DNA from: Culicoidibacter larvae
GTDB taxonomy: Bacteria; Bacillota_I; Bacilli_A; Culicoidibacterales; Culicoidibacteraceae
Reading direction: 5' to 3'
Length of the DNA stretch: 64,000 nt
Assembly: GCF_005771635.1 (NCBI RefSeq)
Contig: NZ_VBWP01000003.1
Location: 62,001-126,000 of the forward strand
Part shown: positions 1 to 8,325 of the stretch, one piece after another
Position numbering within the stretch: the first letter of the stretch is position 1
Layout: each line of letters starts with the position of its first letter
Position numbers and translations under genes: made by a program
The notes under the pieces: model-generated
What the model was told of the DNA's origin: nothing
Database searches by the model: none
The model's input: only the letters and a program-made list of their open reading frames with translations

Positions 1-34
1 GATAAACACAATAGTTATTAAAATATTATTATAA

Positions 35-90
35 TCAGCAAGCAAAACAAAACCCACAACTCTACTTCAGAGTCATGGGCTATTTACTTC
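35..90 (-). terminator. Intrinsic terminator of the recombinase operon
   Basis: On the minus strand, just past the recombinase stop codon, CCCA and ACTCT arms pair with AGAGT and TGGG around a CA/CA internal loop, and the hairpin is followed by TTTTGTTTTGC. This ends leftward transcription of the recombinase genes. The bases 1-34 beyond it show no gene or recognisable feature. Confidence 0.65.
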
Positions 91-96
91 TGATTT

Positions 97-1659
97 TCAT
101 ATTTCAATTTCAATACCAGATTTAAAGGATATGACGAAGTGTTCTTCATAGACTGTAACGCTCTGGATTATCTTCCTTACAAGCTTATCATCGTATTCTA
201 AGGTACGGAATTTGTTCTTGCGGATAAATTCAATCAGCTCATTGATTCGCTCGTTCTCGCCACTGAGGGAGGCATCTTCTACTAAAAGGAGCTGTCGCTT
301 GTCTCTCAGCTCATCAATCTCATCTGCTAGATGTTCATAATCTTGACCCTTATTAGCCAGCTTGATGAGTTCTTTTTGCTTTTCCTCCAGTAAGTTGTTA
401 ATCTCTGAAATTTGGTATTCTGTCGTTTCACCAATCACCGCATGAATATTTTCTTCCAGTGTCTTTATCATATTGTTGCCACCTGCAAGCAGTTTATTAA
501 TTGCAGTCATTACAGCATCATAGAGTTCATCTTCTTTTACGGTTCGGTTCTTACATACCTCAGGACCCTGCTCGATTCTAGTCACACATCGCCAGACAAA
601 TTCTTTTCTGCCATGAATATTCCAATAGGTTCTCCTATAAATATCGCCACAATCTCCACAGAAGGTGATGGCACTTAAAGCGTACTTGCTACTATAAATT
701 CGTTTGTTCTTGCCTGCTCCCGTGTAGATATTGCTTCTTCGATGAATTTCCTCCTGAACTTGCAAGTATAATTCTTTGGGAATAATCGATTCATGGCTAT
801 TTTCAACATAATATTGGGGAACATGCCCTTCATTTTTCACTCGTTTCTTGGTCAGAAAATCTACTGTGACAGTCTTTTGCAGAAGGGCATCTCCGATGTA
901 TTTTTCGTTTTGAAGTATCTTCTTAACTGATTCTGGTCGCCATCTTGGTTTTCCCGCTGCTGTTAAAATACCATCCTTTTCAAGGGCTCGACCAATGCCC
1001 ACTAGACTCTGACCTTCAAGGTATTCTCGGTAGATGCGTTTGATAATCTCAGCTTCTTCGGGAACAATGATTAAATTTCCATCTTCATCTTTGGTGTAGC
1101 CCATAAATCGCTTATGGTTGACCTGCACCTTTCCTTGTTGGTATCGGTACTGTAGCCCAAGCTTAACGTTTTGTGAAAGGCTCTGGCTTTCCTGTTGTGC
1201 CAAAGATGCCATAATAGTCAGCAAAACCTCACCTTTGGCATCCATGGTGTTGATGTTCTCTTTTTCAAAATAAACGGATATGTTCTTATCCTTGAGCTGT
1301 CTAATATATTGAAGGCAGTCTAGGGTGTTACGTGCAAATCGGCTGATGGATTTAGTAATAACCATGTCGATGTTACCATCCATACACTCTGCAATCATAC
1401 GATTAAATTCGTCACGCTTTTTAGTGTTTGTACCGGAGATACCATCATCTGCAAAGATGCCAGCAAACTCCCATTCATTATTTTTCTTTATAAACTCTGT
1501 ATAGTGTGCGACCTGAACCTCATAGCTAGAATTTTGTTCTTCTGTTTCTGTAGAAACACGGCAATAGGCAGCAACACGAAGTTTCTTTATCTTTTCTTTT
1601 GCGGCTGTACTTCCTACTCTTTTACGAGCAGGAATAACCATTATATTTTTCTCTGTCAC
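97..1659 (-). CDS. Large serine recombinase (third gene of trio)
   Basis: Large serine recombinase of 520 aa, expected to catalyse integration or excision of the prophage through a 5'-phosphoserine intermediate. The N-terminal resolvase domain (about residues 27-175) has the catalytic context YCRVST with Ser36 and the conserved SRFARNT helix. A recombinase DNA-binding domain follows (about 185-300), then a zinc-ribbon CGDC...C...C pattern (about 330-375) and a C-terminal coiled coil. It starts 1 nt after the stop of the small recombinase protein, so the three genes are probably one transcript. Its paralogue at 2078-3643 has the same layout but a clearly different sequence, so this is not a recent duplication. 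Confidence 0.93.
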   Translation of the reverse strand: MTEKNIMVIPARKRVGSTAAKEKIKKLRVAAYCRVSTETEEQNSSYEVQVAHYTEFIKKNNEWEFAGIFADDGISGTNTKKRDEFNRMIAECMDGNIDMVITKSISRFARNTLDCLQYIRQLKDKNISVYFEKENINTMDAKGEVLLTIMASLAQQESQSLSQNVKLGLQYRYQQGKVQVNHKRFMGYTKDEDGNLIIVPEEAEIIKRIYREYLEGQSLVGIGRALEKDGILTAAGKPRWRPESVKKILQNEKYIGDALLQKTVTVDFLTKKRVKNEGHVPQYYVENSHESIIPKELYLQVQEEIHRRSNIYTGAGKNKRIYSSKYALSAITFCGDCGDIYRRTYWNIHGRKEFVWRCVTRIEQGPEVCKNRTVKEDELYDAVMTAINKLLAGGNNMIKTLEENIHAVIGETTEYQISEINNLLEEKQKELIKLANKGQDYEHLADEIDELRDKRQLLLVEDASLSGENERINELIEFIRKNKFRTLEYDDKLVRKIIQSVTVYEEHFVISFKSGIEIEI

Positions 1660-1660
1660 T

Positions 1661-2077
1661 TTATTCCTCGCTTTCTATCAGACTGTATAAGTATTCTGCT
1701 CGTTCAAAAGGATCAACTGGCATCTTATTATCTGCCTTTCTCATTTTAAATCGTTCTTTGGGAGGGGGAGAGGTGAAAGCGGCAAGCTCTACCACTCGTC
1801 CTAAATCCTTTGCACGTTTATCTCTAACTTCTTCAGCTTTATCAAATATCTCTTTATCAATGATTGCTGGATACGTATCATTTCCAAGGTAGTTGACGTT
1901 TTTCAAAATGCGTCCCATCACAGAGTGTGTCTTATCAATACCTGCCTGTTCGCCAGCCACTGTAAGGGATAGTCCTGATATGTATTTCTCAAAGAATACC
2001 TTTACTTGACCTGCTGCCTTTTCATCGACAGTAACCTCTCCATCTTGAATTTTGTATCCATATGGAATATATGCCAT
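1661..2077 (-). CDS. Small recombinase-domain protein (no catalytic domain)
   Basis: Protein of 138 aa that begins directly with a recombinase-type DNA-binding domain ([15 protein letters not shown], then KNVNYLGN and [12 protein letters not shown]). It has no resolvase catalytic domain and no active-site serine. It sits exactly between two complete large serine recombinases with 0-1 nt spacing. Trios of this form are common in Bacillota prophages and integrative elements. A structural partner or directionality role is my inference; the sequence shows only that it resembles the middle domain of its neighbours. Confidence 0.8.
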   Translation of the reverse strand: MAYIPYGYKIQDGEVTVDEKAAGQVKVFFEKYISGLSLTVAGEQAGIDKTHSVMGRILKNVNYLGNDTYPAIIDKEIFDKAEEVRDKRAKDLGRVVELAAFTSPPPKERFKMRKADNKMPVDPFERAEYLYSLIESEE

Positions 2078-3643
2078 TTATCTCACCACCTTTTCTTTCA
2101 GGGAAAGACCGCATTTCAAATTGAATGTCAGCTCATCCCTGGAATTAACAATGATGTTCTCTACAAATTCTTCAAATAATTCTTCTGTGTAGTCACCATT
2201 AAAATTATCTGCTGACACGTAATCAATGAGGTCCTTTATATCGTTTGCTCGTAAAACCCCACTCGTAGAGTTCGTTACCAGGTTTGTTTTTTCGGTAGTA
2301 AGATTTTTAATCTCACTATCTATAACATTCCGTTCCTGATTAAAAAGAGCTGGCTCAAGGAAACCTTTGGCCATCAGTGTAATAAGGGTGTTGCGTTCTT
2401 CCATGAGTTGTTCCATTCGCTTATCAATAGCATCCATTCTTTCACGGTCGCTTTCTTCATCGATTTGGCTAATTGATTTGAAAAGTGGTTCTAAGATTAG
2501 CTTATGACTGAAAGCAAGTTTATTCATCATGGTTGTAAATGTGGCTTTGATTTCCCCATCTCGCAAGAACAACATGGAGCAACTCTCTTTGTCTTCGATA
2601 TGACCGATGCAACTCCAAGCAATGTAACTCCTACCAGCTGAGTAGTTTGTCTTTCTCCTAAAATTGCGACCACACTCTCCACAGACAATCTTGCCACTTA
2701 AAGCATATCGATTAAGATAAACGTTCTTTTTCACGCCCTTACACTTCATCTTGGCTCTTTCATCAATGAGATCTTGTGCCTTAGCAAAGTCTTCTCTACT
2801 TATAATAGGTTCATGATTGTCCTTGTAATAGTACTGGTCTTTTTCACCTGTATTCGAATGGCGGTTGTAGTTACTATCAGTGTAGGTCTTTTGTAACAAA
2901 ACATCTCCCATGTATTTTTCGTTTCGGAGCATGTCTATCACCGTGCCTGCATTCCAGTGATTACCTCTTCTTGCTGGGATTTTGTCTTTGTTCAAACCTC
3001 TTGCTATAGTACCTCCACCTTTCCCTGAAAGGCACTCAGCAAAAATACGTTTGATGATTTCTGCTTCTTCTGGGACGATTACCATTTCACCATCTATATT
3101 GGTGTAGCCGTAGGGCGGAGTACCAACATAACTGCCATTTTGAAATCTCTTTTGAATGGACCATGTTGAGTTTTGTGAAATAGATGCAGACTCTTCTGCA
3201 GCAAATCCTGAAAGAATAGAAAGCATCAGCTCACTTTCCATATCACCCGTATTTAGATTCTCTTTTTCAAAATAAATGTAAACACCGATATCAATCAGCT
3301 TTCTTACTAACTCTAGGCAATCTACTGTATTACGAGCAAAGCGGCTGATTGATTTGGTGATAATAAAATCTATCCGACCTTGCTTACAATCTCGTATCAT
3401 GCGGAGCAGTTCAGTCCGTTTCTCCATCTTGGTGCCGGAGATCCCTTCGTCATAATAAAGACCAGCAAACTCCCATTCAGGATTAGACTTAATATAGCGC
3501 TCATAGTGTTCACGCTGTGCTTTAAGGCTTTCAAGCTGTTCATCACTATCGGTTGAGACCCTGGCATAGGCGGCAACCCTAAGTTTCGTATTAGGTAGTT
3601 GTCCTTGGGGCAGTTCATCTATTTTTGTTATCTTTTTCATCAT
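2078..3643 (-). CDS. Large serine recombinase (first gene of trio)
   Basis: Serine recombinase of 521 aa. The resolvase domain carries YARVST (Ser30), GISGTKMEKR and SRFARNT. The recombinase domain begins near PPYGYTNIDGE, followed by a zinc-ribbon CGECG...C...C and a long charged coiled coil. The start at the paired ATG ATG follows GAGGTGAG. It is the first gene of the recombinase operon and is preceded by a 40-bp promoter-like repeat shared with another phage gene. It probably acts with the next two genes on the attachment sites. Confidence 0.93.
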   Translation of the reverse strand: MMKKITKIDELPQGQLPNTKLRVAAYARVSTDSDEQLESLKAQREHYERYIKSNPEWEFAGLYYDEGISGTKMEKRTELLRMIRDCKQGRIDFIITKSISRFARNTVDCLELVRKLIDIGVYIYFEKENLNTGDMESELMLSILSGFAAEESASISQNSTWSIQKRFQNGSYVGTPPYGYTNIDGEMVIVPEEAEIIKRIFAECLSGKGGGTIARGLNKDKIPARRGNHWNAGTVIDMLRNEKYMGDVLLQKTYTDSNYNRHSNTGEKDQYYYKDNHEPIISREDFAKAQDLIDERAKMKCKGVKKNVYLNRYALSGKIVCGECGRNFRRKTNYSAGRSYIAWSCIGHIEDKESCSMLFLRDGEIKATFTTMMNKLAFSHKLILEPLFKSISQIDEESDRERMDAIDKRMEQLMEERNTLITLMAKGFLEPALFNQERNVIDSEIKNLTTEKTNLVTNSTSGVLRANDIKDLIDYVSADNFNGDYTEELFEEFVENIIVNSRDELTFNLKCGLSLKEKVVR

Positions 3644-3663
3644 CTCACCTCGCTTTCATCCAT

Positions 3664-3703
3664 TACATATATCACTCTAAAAGCCACTAATAGCAAGGTT
3701 TTT
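3664..3703 (-). promoter_or_regulatory. 40-bp promoter-like repeat, copy A
   Basis: This 40-bp block lies just upstream of the first recombinase. It matches 28061-28100 over a perfect 19-bp block and a perfect 7-bp block at identical spacing. Read on the minus strand it offers TTGCTA, 17 nt, GATATA as a possible -35/-10 pair. Both copies sit in the leader of a gene transcribed on this strand, so a shared promoter or regulator site is likely. Confidence 0.55.
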
Positions 3704-3920
3704 AGGACATAATCTTGGCTAGTCGAGGGGAGAATTTCTCTCGGTTTAATGCTGATATTTTGTGTAATTCATCCGCTGTAATTTTGCCTTCTTTATAAAG
3801 CATTTTGATAATGCTCTCCGCCATATGAAAGTCATATTCCCTCTGCAAATCTTCTGTTGTCATCTGTTCTGCTTTGCCCTTGATAGTAGGACAACCGTCT
3901 TTTACTTCAAAAATGTTCAT
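3702..3920 (-). CDS. SHOCT-like small protein
   Basis: Protein of 72 aa beginning MNIFEVKDG. The C-terminal half reads as a short SHOCT-like helix pair (FHMAESIIKMLYKEGKI then TADELHKI), a motif often found in oligomerising small proteins. The ATG at 3920 is chosen over the longer upstream frame because AGGAGGTG lies 7 nt before it. That ribosome site is itself the right arm of the hairpin at 3928-3974, so translation may be controlled. It lies between the DNA polymerase and the recombinases. Molecular role unknown. Confidence 0.7.
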   Translation of the reverse strand: MNIFEVKDGCPTIKGKAEQMTTEDLQREYDFHMAESIIKMLYKEGKITADELHKISALNREKFSPRLAKIMS

Positions 3921-3927
3921 AGAAAAA

Positions 3928-3974
3928 CACCTCCTACCTAGTAGCCACGGCAGGAGGTGAAATCTGATGGTTTT
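3928..3974 (-). promoter_or_regulatory. Conserved hairpin element, copy 1
   Basis: On the minus strand CACCTCCT (3952-3959) can pair with AGGAGGTG (3928-3935) around a loop ending GGCTACTAGGT. The right arm is the Shine-Dalgarno of the SHOCT-like gene, so the hairpin would hide it. Flanking and loop sequence are shared with copies at 8191-8264 and 37751-37822. Confidence 0.65.
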
Positions 3975-3975
3975 A

Positions 3976-5916
3976 TTAATCTTTTTGATAAAAGTCACAT
4001 TCATAGCCATCGGCATCAAGGAGCAGCCCTTTCGCCCAAGGTGGCACTTGACTCATCTGTTTACATACTTCAGTAACCGATATTTGAGGATTAGTTTCAA
4101 TAATTACTTCATCATGGACATGAGCCACAATTCTGTAATGACGGAGAGACTTCATTGCGTGCATCAAAATATCACGGGATATGGCTTGAACAATATTCTC
4201 TACAAACTTAGGACCGTAACTTTCAAGACGCTCCCATTTCTTTGTTCCACCTACTCCTTCATAGGTCACAGACTCACCACCAAACTGATTCTCACCAATT
4301 CGAGGCTTTACATAGGCAAGCCTTCTGCCGGAAGGAAGAACGATAAAAAGCATGCCACTAAAACAATGAAACTCGATGCTATGGGTTTCTTGTGATTTAT
4401 TTTCCTTTACGCATTGTTTAGCCGCCCGATCCACATCCCACCAGAACTGTGTGATGTTTGGATTAGACATTCTCCAGGCATTCACAAGCGGTTTTAATTC
4501 TTCCTCTTCAAGCCCCATCTCTAATGCACCCATGGCTTTTAGCGCACCAACAGAACCACCATATCCAAGTGCCAATTCAGCGATTTTACCCTTCTGTCTC
4601 AAGTGACCGTTCACACCATGCTTTTCAACGGGGACTTTAAACATCTGGGAGGCAGATGCACAGTAGATATCGCCACCACTAGCAAATACCTTTGTTCGCC
4701 ATGTTTCGCCTGCGAGCCATGAAAGCACACGAGCCTCAATGGCTGAGAAGTCAGCCACAATAAACTTATGACCAACTCTTGGTACAAAGGCTGTACGAAT
4801 CAGTTGTGAGAGGGTATCAGGTATATCTTCATAGAGCATTTCCAGTGTTTCAACATCACCATTTCTGACAATATTTCGTGCCTCTTTTAAGTCTGGCATA
4901 TGGTTTTGAGGGAGGTTTTGCAATTGCACCAGCCTTCCGGCAAAGCGGCCGGTTCTGTTGGCTCCATAAAACTGAAACATCCCTCTGGCGCGAGAATCAC
5001 TACAAACTGCATTTTCCATTGCTGTATATTTCTTTACCGAGGATTTTGCCAGTTGCTGACGAAGTGAAAGAACTTCATTTAGTTCACCATCGATTTCCTT
5101 AAGTTTCTCAGCGACAGCTTTTTTACCGAGAGTCTCCATCTCTAGACCATTTTCACAAAGCCAGCTTTTCATCTGTTGTACTGAGTTTGGGTTATCCAGA
5201 TTTGTTATCTGCTGCATGACGGTTAGTAGTTTTTCATGAGATATGTCATCCATGGCGATGGCCTGTTTAACAAAATCCATATCTACCTTTATGCCTCGAT
5301 CGTTGATTTCTTGGTCGAGATGATACTCATCCCAGATGTCCTCTGGTACTGGAAACTTGATCAATCTTTGTTGTATCTGTATTTCTGCCTCCACATCACG
5401 CTTGTTATATGCTTTGAACTGCTGCCATTTATCGATTTCATCAGTGGGTAGGTTACGGGTTCTACCACCATTTATTTTTGTTGGAGTACATGGAAGACAA
5501 AAATATCGTATCAGGTCTTTACCCTCTGTCAGCTTTTGCTTTTCAAGTCCTAGCACTGCACCTACACCTTCTAAAGAAAGAGCTAAACCCATATAGGCAG
5601 ACCAAACCATGGAACATTTCCATGAGGAAGGATTTAGATAAGTCCCAGTGGGATAGCCCAAATAACGTGAAAGGCATACTCGCTCAAACTGAGCATTAAA
5701 TGCCCACTTCGTAATGGTTTCATCGGTTAAGGCATCTAGGATTTCTTTTGGAATCTTTTCTCCATTCATCAAATCGATGACCTTAACTTCATCACCGTCA
5801 ACCGCATAACCAAACAGCATCACCTCAAAATCATCTGCTTCTACGTAACGATAAACACCACTTTTTTGTAGATTGGTAGAAGAATAGGTTTCGATATCAA
5901 TTTCTAAGTTCTTCAT
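3976..5916 (-). CDS. Phage DNA polymerase, family A
   Basis: Replicative DNA polymerase of 646 aa. The N-terminal 3'-5' exonuclease domain begins with LEIDIETYS (exo I) and has NAQFER (exo II). The polymerase domain contains motif A DFSAIEARVLSWLAGE (about residue 390), motif B RQKGKIAELALGYGG (about 440) and motif C HDEVIIE (about 600), so it appears active. The start MKNLEID at 5916 follows AAAGGTGGT and is preferred to the longer frame. It is downstream of the DUF2800 and DUF2815 genes, the usual replication block of this phage type, but a strong terminator at 5937-5976 separates it from DUF2815, implying attenuation or its own promoter. Confidence 0.95.
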   Translation of the reverse strand: MKNLEIDIETYSSTNLQKSGVYRYVEADDFEVMLFGYAVDGDEVKVIDLMNGEKIPKEILDALTDETITKWAFNAQFERVCLSRYLGYPTGTYLNPSSWKCSMVWSAYMGLALSLEGVGAVLGLEKQKLTEGKDLIRYFCLPCTPTKINGGRTRNLPTDEIDKWQQFKAYNKRDVEAEIQIQQRLIKFPVPEDIWDEYHLDQEINDRGIKVDMDFVKQAIAMDDISHEKLLTVMQQITNLDNPNSVQQMKSWLCENGLEMETLGKKAVAEKLKEIDGELNEVLSLRQQLAKSSVKKYTAMENAVCSDSRARGMFQFYGANRTGRFAGRLVQLQNLPQNHMPDLKEARNIVRNGDVETLEMLYEDIPDTLSQLIRTAFVPRVGHKFIVADFSAIEARVLSWLAGETWRTKVFASGGDIYCASASQMFKVPVEKHGVNGHLRQKGKIAELALGYGGSVGALKAMGALEMGLEEEELKPLVNAWRMSNPNITQFWWDVDRAAKQCVKENKSQETHSIEFHCFSGMLFIVLPSGRRLAYVKPRIGENQFGGESVTYEGVGGTKKWERLESYGPKFVENIVQAISRDILMHAMKSLRHYRIVAHVHDEVIIETNPQISVTEVCKQMSQVPPWAKGLLLDADGYECDFYQKD

Positions 5917-5936
5917 AGCTACCACCTTTCCTAAAT

Positions 5937-5976
5937 GAAAAAAGGTGGCAGAGGTAAGACCTCCACCACCATCAAG
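5937..5976 (-). terminator. Terminator or attenuator before the polymerase gene
   Basis: On the minus strand GGTGGTGGAGG pairs along its full 11 nt (two wobbles) with CCTCTGCCACC around a 5-nt loop, followed by six T. It lies between the DUF2815 stop and the polymerase ribosome site, so part of the upstream transcription should stop here. Confidence 0.75.
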
Positions 5977-5989
5977 TTTTCTATTCCTT

Positions 5990-6541
5990 TTAGGCAAGGA
6001 AGTCATCATCGACAAGAGTCGTAAAATCATCTACTGCAGAAGTCTTACCGCCTAGAGGTTCTCCGTCTCTAATTTTTTGAATGTTACCAAGACCACAAGC
6101 TACACCTTTATTACCATTTGAGTTGAAAGCATAGAAGTTAAGAGAAACCCTACCATAACAACCGCTGTATACCTCGCTACGATCCAGTATCGGCTTAACA
6201 CTTTTGTCTACAATCTGTGGCGCTGTCTTGCTATTCGCATTGATGAAGTAATGGCCTTTATAAGCCTCGTCATCACGCTCTACATCTCCATCACGCAACG
6301 GTAGCTTAATGGCAGCTTTATTGGGTTTCTTGCCACCAAACTTTGCGATACCTTCCTCTATGGCAGCATCAACCGCTGCATGGATGGCATTAATAGTTTC
6401 CTTATCATCCTTTGGAATAAGGACAGATACACTGTATTTTTCTGCACCACCATTAATAGATACAGGCTCCCAACCGTGGAAGTAAGAAAATCTTGAGTTT
6501 ACACCTGTGATAACTTTTGTCTTGTTTTGCATATTTGCCAT
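5990..6541 (-). CDS. DUF2815 protein, presumed phage ssDNA-binding protein
   Basis: Protein of 183 aa with the DUF2815 pattern: an opening with GVNSRFSYFHGWEP, then YSVSVLIPK, GHYFINANSKTAPQIVDK, YSGCYGRVSLNFYAF and an acidic tail ending DDFTTLVDDDFLA. The acidic C-terminus resembles those of phage single-strand DNA-binding proteins. Its fixed position between DUF2800 and the family A polymerase fits a role in replication. The binding function is inferred from context, not from a motif. It starts 5 nt after the DUF2800 stop. Confidence 0.82.
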   Translation of the reverse strand: MANMQNKTKVITGVNSRFSYFHGWEPVSINGGAEKYSVSVLIPKDDKETINAIHAAVDAAIEEGIAKFGGKKPNKAAIKLPLRDGDVERDDEAYKGHYFINANSKTAPQIVDKSVKPILDRSEVYSGCYGRVSLNFYAFNSNGNKGVACGLGNIQKIRDGEPLGGKTSAVDDFTTLVDDDFLA

Positions 6542-6546
6542 AATAT

Positions 6547-7683
6547 TTAATCCTCCATAATTTCGTTAAATTCGTTTTTAGCATGTGCTACGTTCATAGC
6601 CGGTCTTTTATCTGAATTTGGAACAAGAGTCGGCTTACCCGGTGGTTTGTAAATGAGGTCACCGAGGAGTTCCTCAAATTTGGATTTACCCATCAGTTTT
6701 TGCATCTCTGTCAGCGGAATAAGGCTCTTTCTGTAAATGTCCTTATATCCATCTGCCACGGCTTTTTCTGCAATGGCTCCTTCATCTTTGTACTTGCGAA
6801 CCGAGCGACCTTCCACAACTTTAAAACCGTTCCACTCTTTACCGTGATTAACTGCTGCATCAGTGGCATAGGCGGTTATTTCATTCGCCCATTTGCTAAT
6901 GTCGGGAAGAATAAGTAAGATTTCTTCTATTTCAGCATCCGTCAGCAGAGGTGGCATCTTGAATTCTTTCTCGGCAAGTTTTAGCTTTTCTTCGGCTCTA
7001 GCCCGGCATCTGTTTGCCGCTTTACAGAAGGTACACCATGGACCGGGGATGTATTCACCCTCGCCGTTAAAGGCCTTGACAGCCCTTGGCTTTAGTTCCT
7101 CTTCCGCCCAGCCTTTTAGTTCTTCCACTGGTATTGTCCAGGTGCTGACATTTTCTCTTCTAGGCTGAAAGATTGTCATAGACACTTCTTTGATGTCATA
7201 CAGGTGATCATAGATTCCAAGCGCTCCTAGGGCATAGAGCTTCATCTGTGGATTGTCCACGGCATCGACTAGCACACCCAGCCCATACTTAAAGTCTACG
7301 ATGTGAAGTCTGTCATCCGCGATAATCACGCAATCTCCTGTTCCAAAGCCGTCTGGTACATAGCATGAAAAATCAAGATGATGTTCGATAAGGACGATTG
7401 GATCGTTACATTTTGTTTTTGCAAGTTCCACCTGCTCCATAACGAAGTCAACGTAAGCATCTGTACATTCCTCCATCTCATCAGAGTTATACTCAGAGAC
7501 AGGTCGCTGACTTCTCATATGAAGTGCCTTTTTTAGTTTGTGTTCACACAGGTCATGAGCCGCTGTACCTTCTTTTGCTGCCTCACCACTTTGGTCTTCA
7601 AACTCCTGTTCAAGTCTTGCAGAGGGTAGGCAGTTGAGCCACCTGTGGGATGAAGATGCAGATAATATTGCATGATTACCCAT
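6547..7683 (-). CDS. DUF2800 RecB/Cas4-like nuclease
   Basis: Protein of 378 aa from the PD-(D/E)XK superfamily. An early GTAAHDLCE segment, the core GTGDCVII...LHIVDFKYG (metal ligands D and the D-K pair) and a Cys set CTFCKAANRCRA, probably completing an Fe-S cluster, give the usual Cas4/AddB-like arrangement. The start MGNHAIL at 7683 follows GGAGGGT and overlaps the upstream gene by 8 nt, indicating coupling. It probably processes DNA ends during phage recombination or replication. Confidence 0.85.
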   Translation of the reverse strand: MGNHAILSASSSHRWLNCLPSARLEQEFEDQSGEAAKEGTAAHDLCEHKLKKALHMRSQRPVSEYNSDEMEECTDAYVDFVMEQVELAKTKCNDPIVLIEHHLDFSCYVPDGFGTGDCVIIADDRLHIVDFKYGLGVLVDAVDNPQMKLYALGALGIYDHLYDIKEVSMTIFQPRRENVSTWTIPVEELKGWAEEELKPRAVKAFNGEGEYIPGPWCTFCKAANRCRARAEEKLKLAEKEFKMPPLLTDAEIEEILLILPDISKWANEITAYATDAAVNHGKEWNGFKVVEGRSVRKYKDEGAIAEKAVADGYKDIYRKSLIPLTEMQKLMGKSKFEELLGDLIYKPPGKPTLVPNSDKRPAMNVAHAKNEFNEIMED

Positions 7684-7993
7684 TTCCAAGACCCTCCGCA
7701 TCTTTCAAGATGTCAGCATAATAAGTCTTATCAACAGCACTTAACTTGTCTGCACCATACTTCTGAATGAGTCCTCGCACTTCGGCGGTAAATCCAAGTT
7801 GGCTCTTTTCAGCAAGTACCATACGCACTTTTTCAAGTGGGATATCTGGCTCTTTTACTGGTTCTTGTTCAGTTGCAGCTTTTGCACTTGGAGCAGGACT
7901 TCCTTCTGTCATTACATCGCAAACCGCCTGTATGCTGTCAGCAAGACTTCGCATATCATTGACCACTTCAAGCAGTAACTTTATTTTGCTCAA
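7676..7993 (-). CDS. Small conserved phage protein (DUF2800-associated)
   Basis: Protein of 105 aa. It has an N-terminal helix (SKIKLLLEVVNDMRSLADSIQAV), an Ala/Pro/Glu-rich linker, and a compact C-terminal module (VRMVLAEKSQLGFTAEVRGLI, then YGADKLSAVD) that recurs in proteins beside DUF2800 in Bacillota phages. Similar proteins are sometimes named rRNA biogenesis proteins in databases, which I do not trust. It overlaps both neighbours by a few bases and so belongs to the early operon. Function unknown. Confidence 0.75.
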   Translation of the reverse strand: MSKIKLLLEVVNDMRSLADSIQAVCDVMTEGSPAPSAKAATEQEPVKEPDIPLEKVRMVLAEKSQLGFTAEVRGLIQKYGADKLSAVDKTYYADILKDAEGLGNG

Positions 7994-8186
7994 GGTCAGT
8001 TCCTCCTTTCGTCATTTCACAGATAGATAGTTCCTCGATGCTATCTCCAGGGATCACAATCGTTACACGCTGTTTACTCCCTAAAAGAAAGCGAAGAATT
8101 CGTTCCCTTACGGACACATTACGGTAGGTAACAAGTCCGCCTGTCTGTGGTTTCTTTGAAACACTGATTTTTAGATTGTGTTTCAT
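7968..8186 (-). CDS. Small early phage protein
   Basis: Basic protein of 72 aa beginning MKHNLKISVSKK, with VTYRNVSVRERILRFLLG and a C-terminal IEELSICEM stretch. The ATG at 8186 is chosen because GAGGTG stands 6 nt upstream; the two earlier in-frame starts overlap that site. It is the first gene of the DUF2800-DUF2815 operon. Its leader holds copy 2 of the conserved hairpin element, whose arm matches the ribosome site. No known domain recognised. Confidence 0.65.
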   Translation of the reverse strand: MKHNLKISVSKKPQTGGLVTYRNVSVRERILRFLLGSKQRVTIVIPGDSIEELSICEMTKGGTDLEQNKVTA

Positions 8187-8190
8187 ATCC

Positions 8191-8264
8191 ATCACCTCTT
8201 TCCAAAGGGCGATTTATTTCTTGCCCTCTACCTAGTAGCCACGGGAGGTGATAGAATCTGACGG
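8191..8264 (-). promoter_or_regulatory. Conserved hairpin element, copy 2, with anti-Shine-Dalgarno
   Basis: On the minus strand ATCACCTC (8245-8252) is an exact 8-nt complement of the ribosome site GAGGTGAT (8191-8198). Between them lie the conserved GGCTACTAGGTAG loop and an inner hairpin AGGGC/GCCCT (8206-8210 and 8223-8227). The leader could thus hide or expose the ribosome site. Confidence 0.6.
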
Positions 8265-8268
8265 TTTA

Positions 8269-8313
8269 GAAAAAAAGAAAGCCTACCAAAGAGAAAAACT
8301 CCTTGATAGGCAT
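8269..8313 (-). terminator. Terminator after the lysozyme gene
   Basis: On the minus strand GCCTATCAAGGAG pairs with CTTTGGTAGGC and is followed by TTTC then seven T. It ends the late transcript after the lysis genes and separates it from the DUF2800 operon. Confidence 0.75.
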
Positions 8314-8325
8314 TCTTGATTACTG

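Noticed and set aside
1-34. Host attachment half-site or tRNA remnant at the left edge
   Set aside because: Too short and AT-rich to judge; no tRNA-like structure is visible.
97-3643. One recombinase gene broken into pieces
   Set aside because: Two pieces are full-length with their own resolvase, DNA-binding and zinc domains; the middle one is a separate short protein with proper start and stop.
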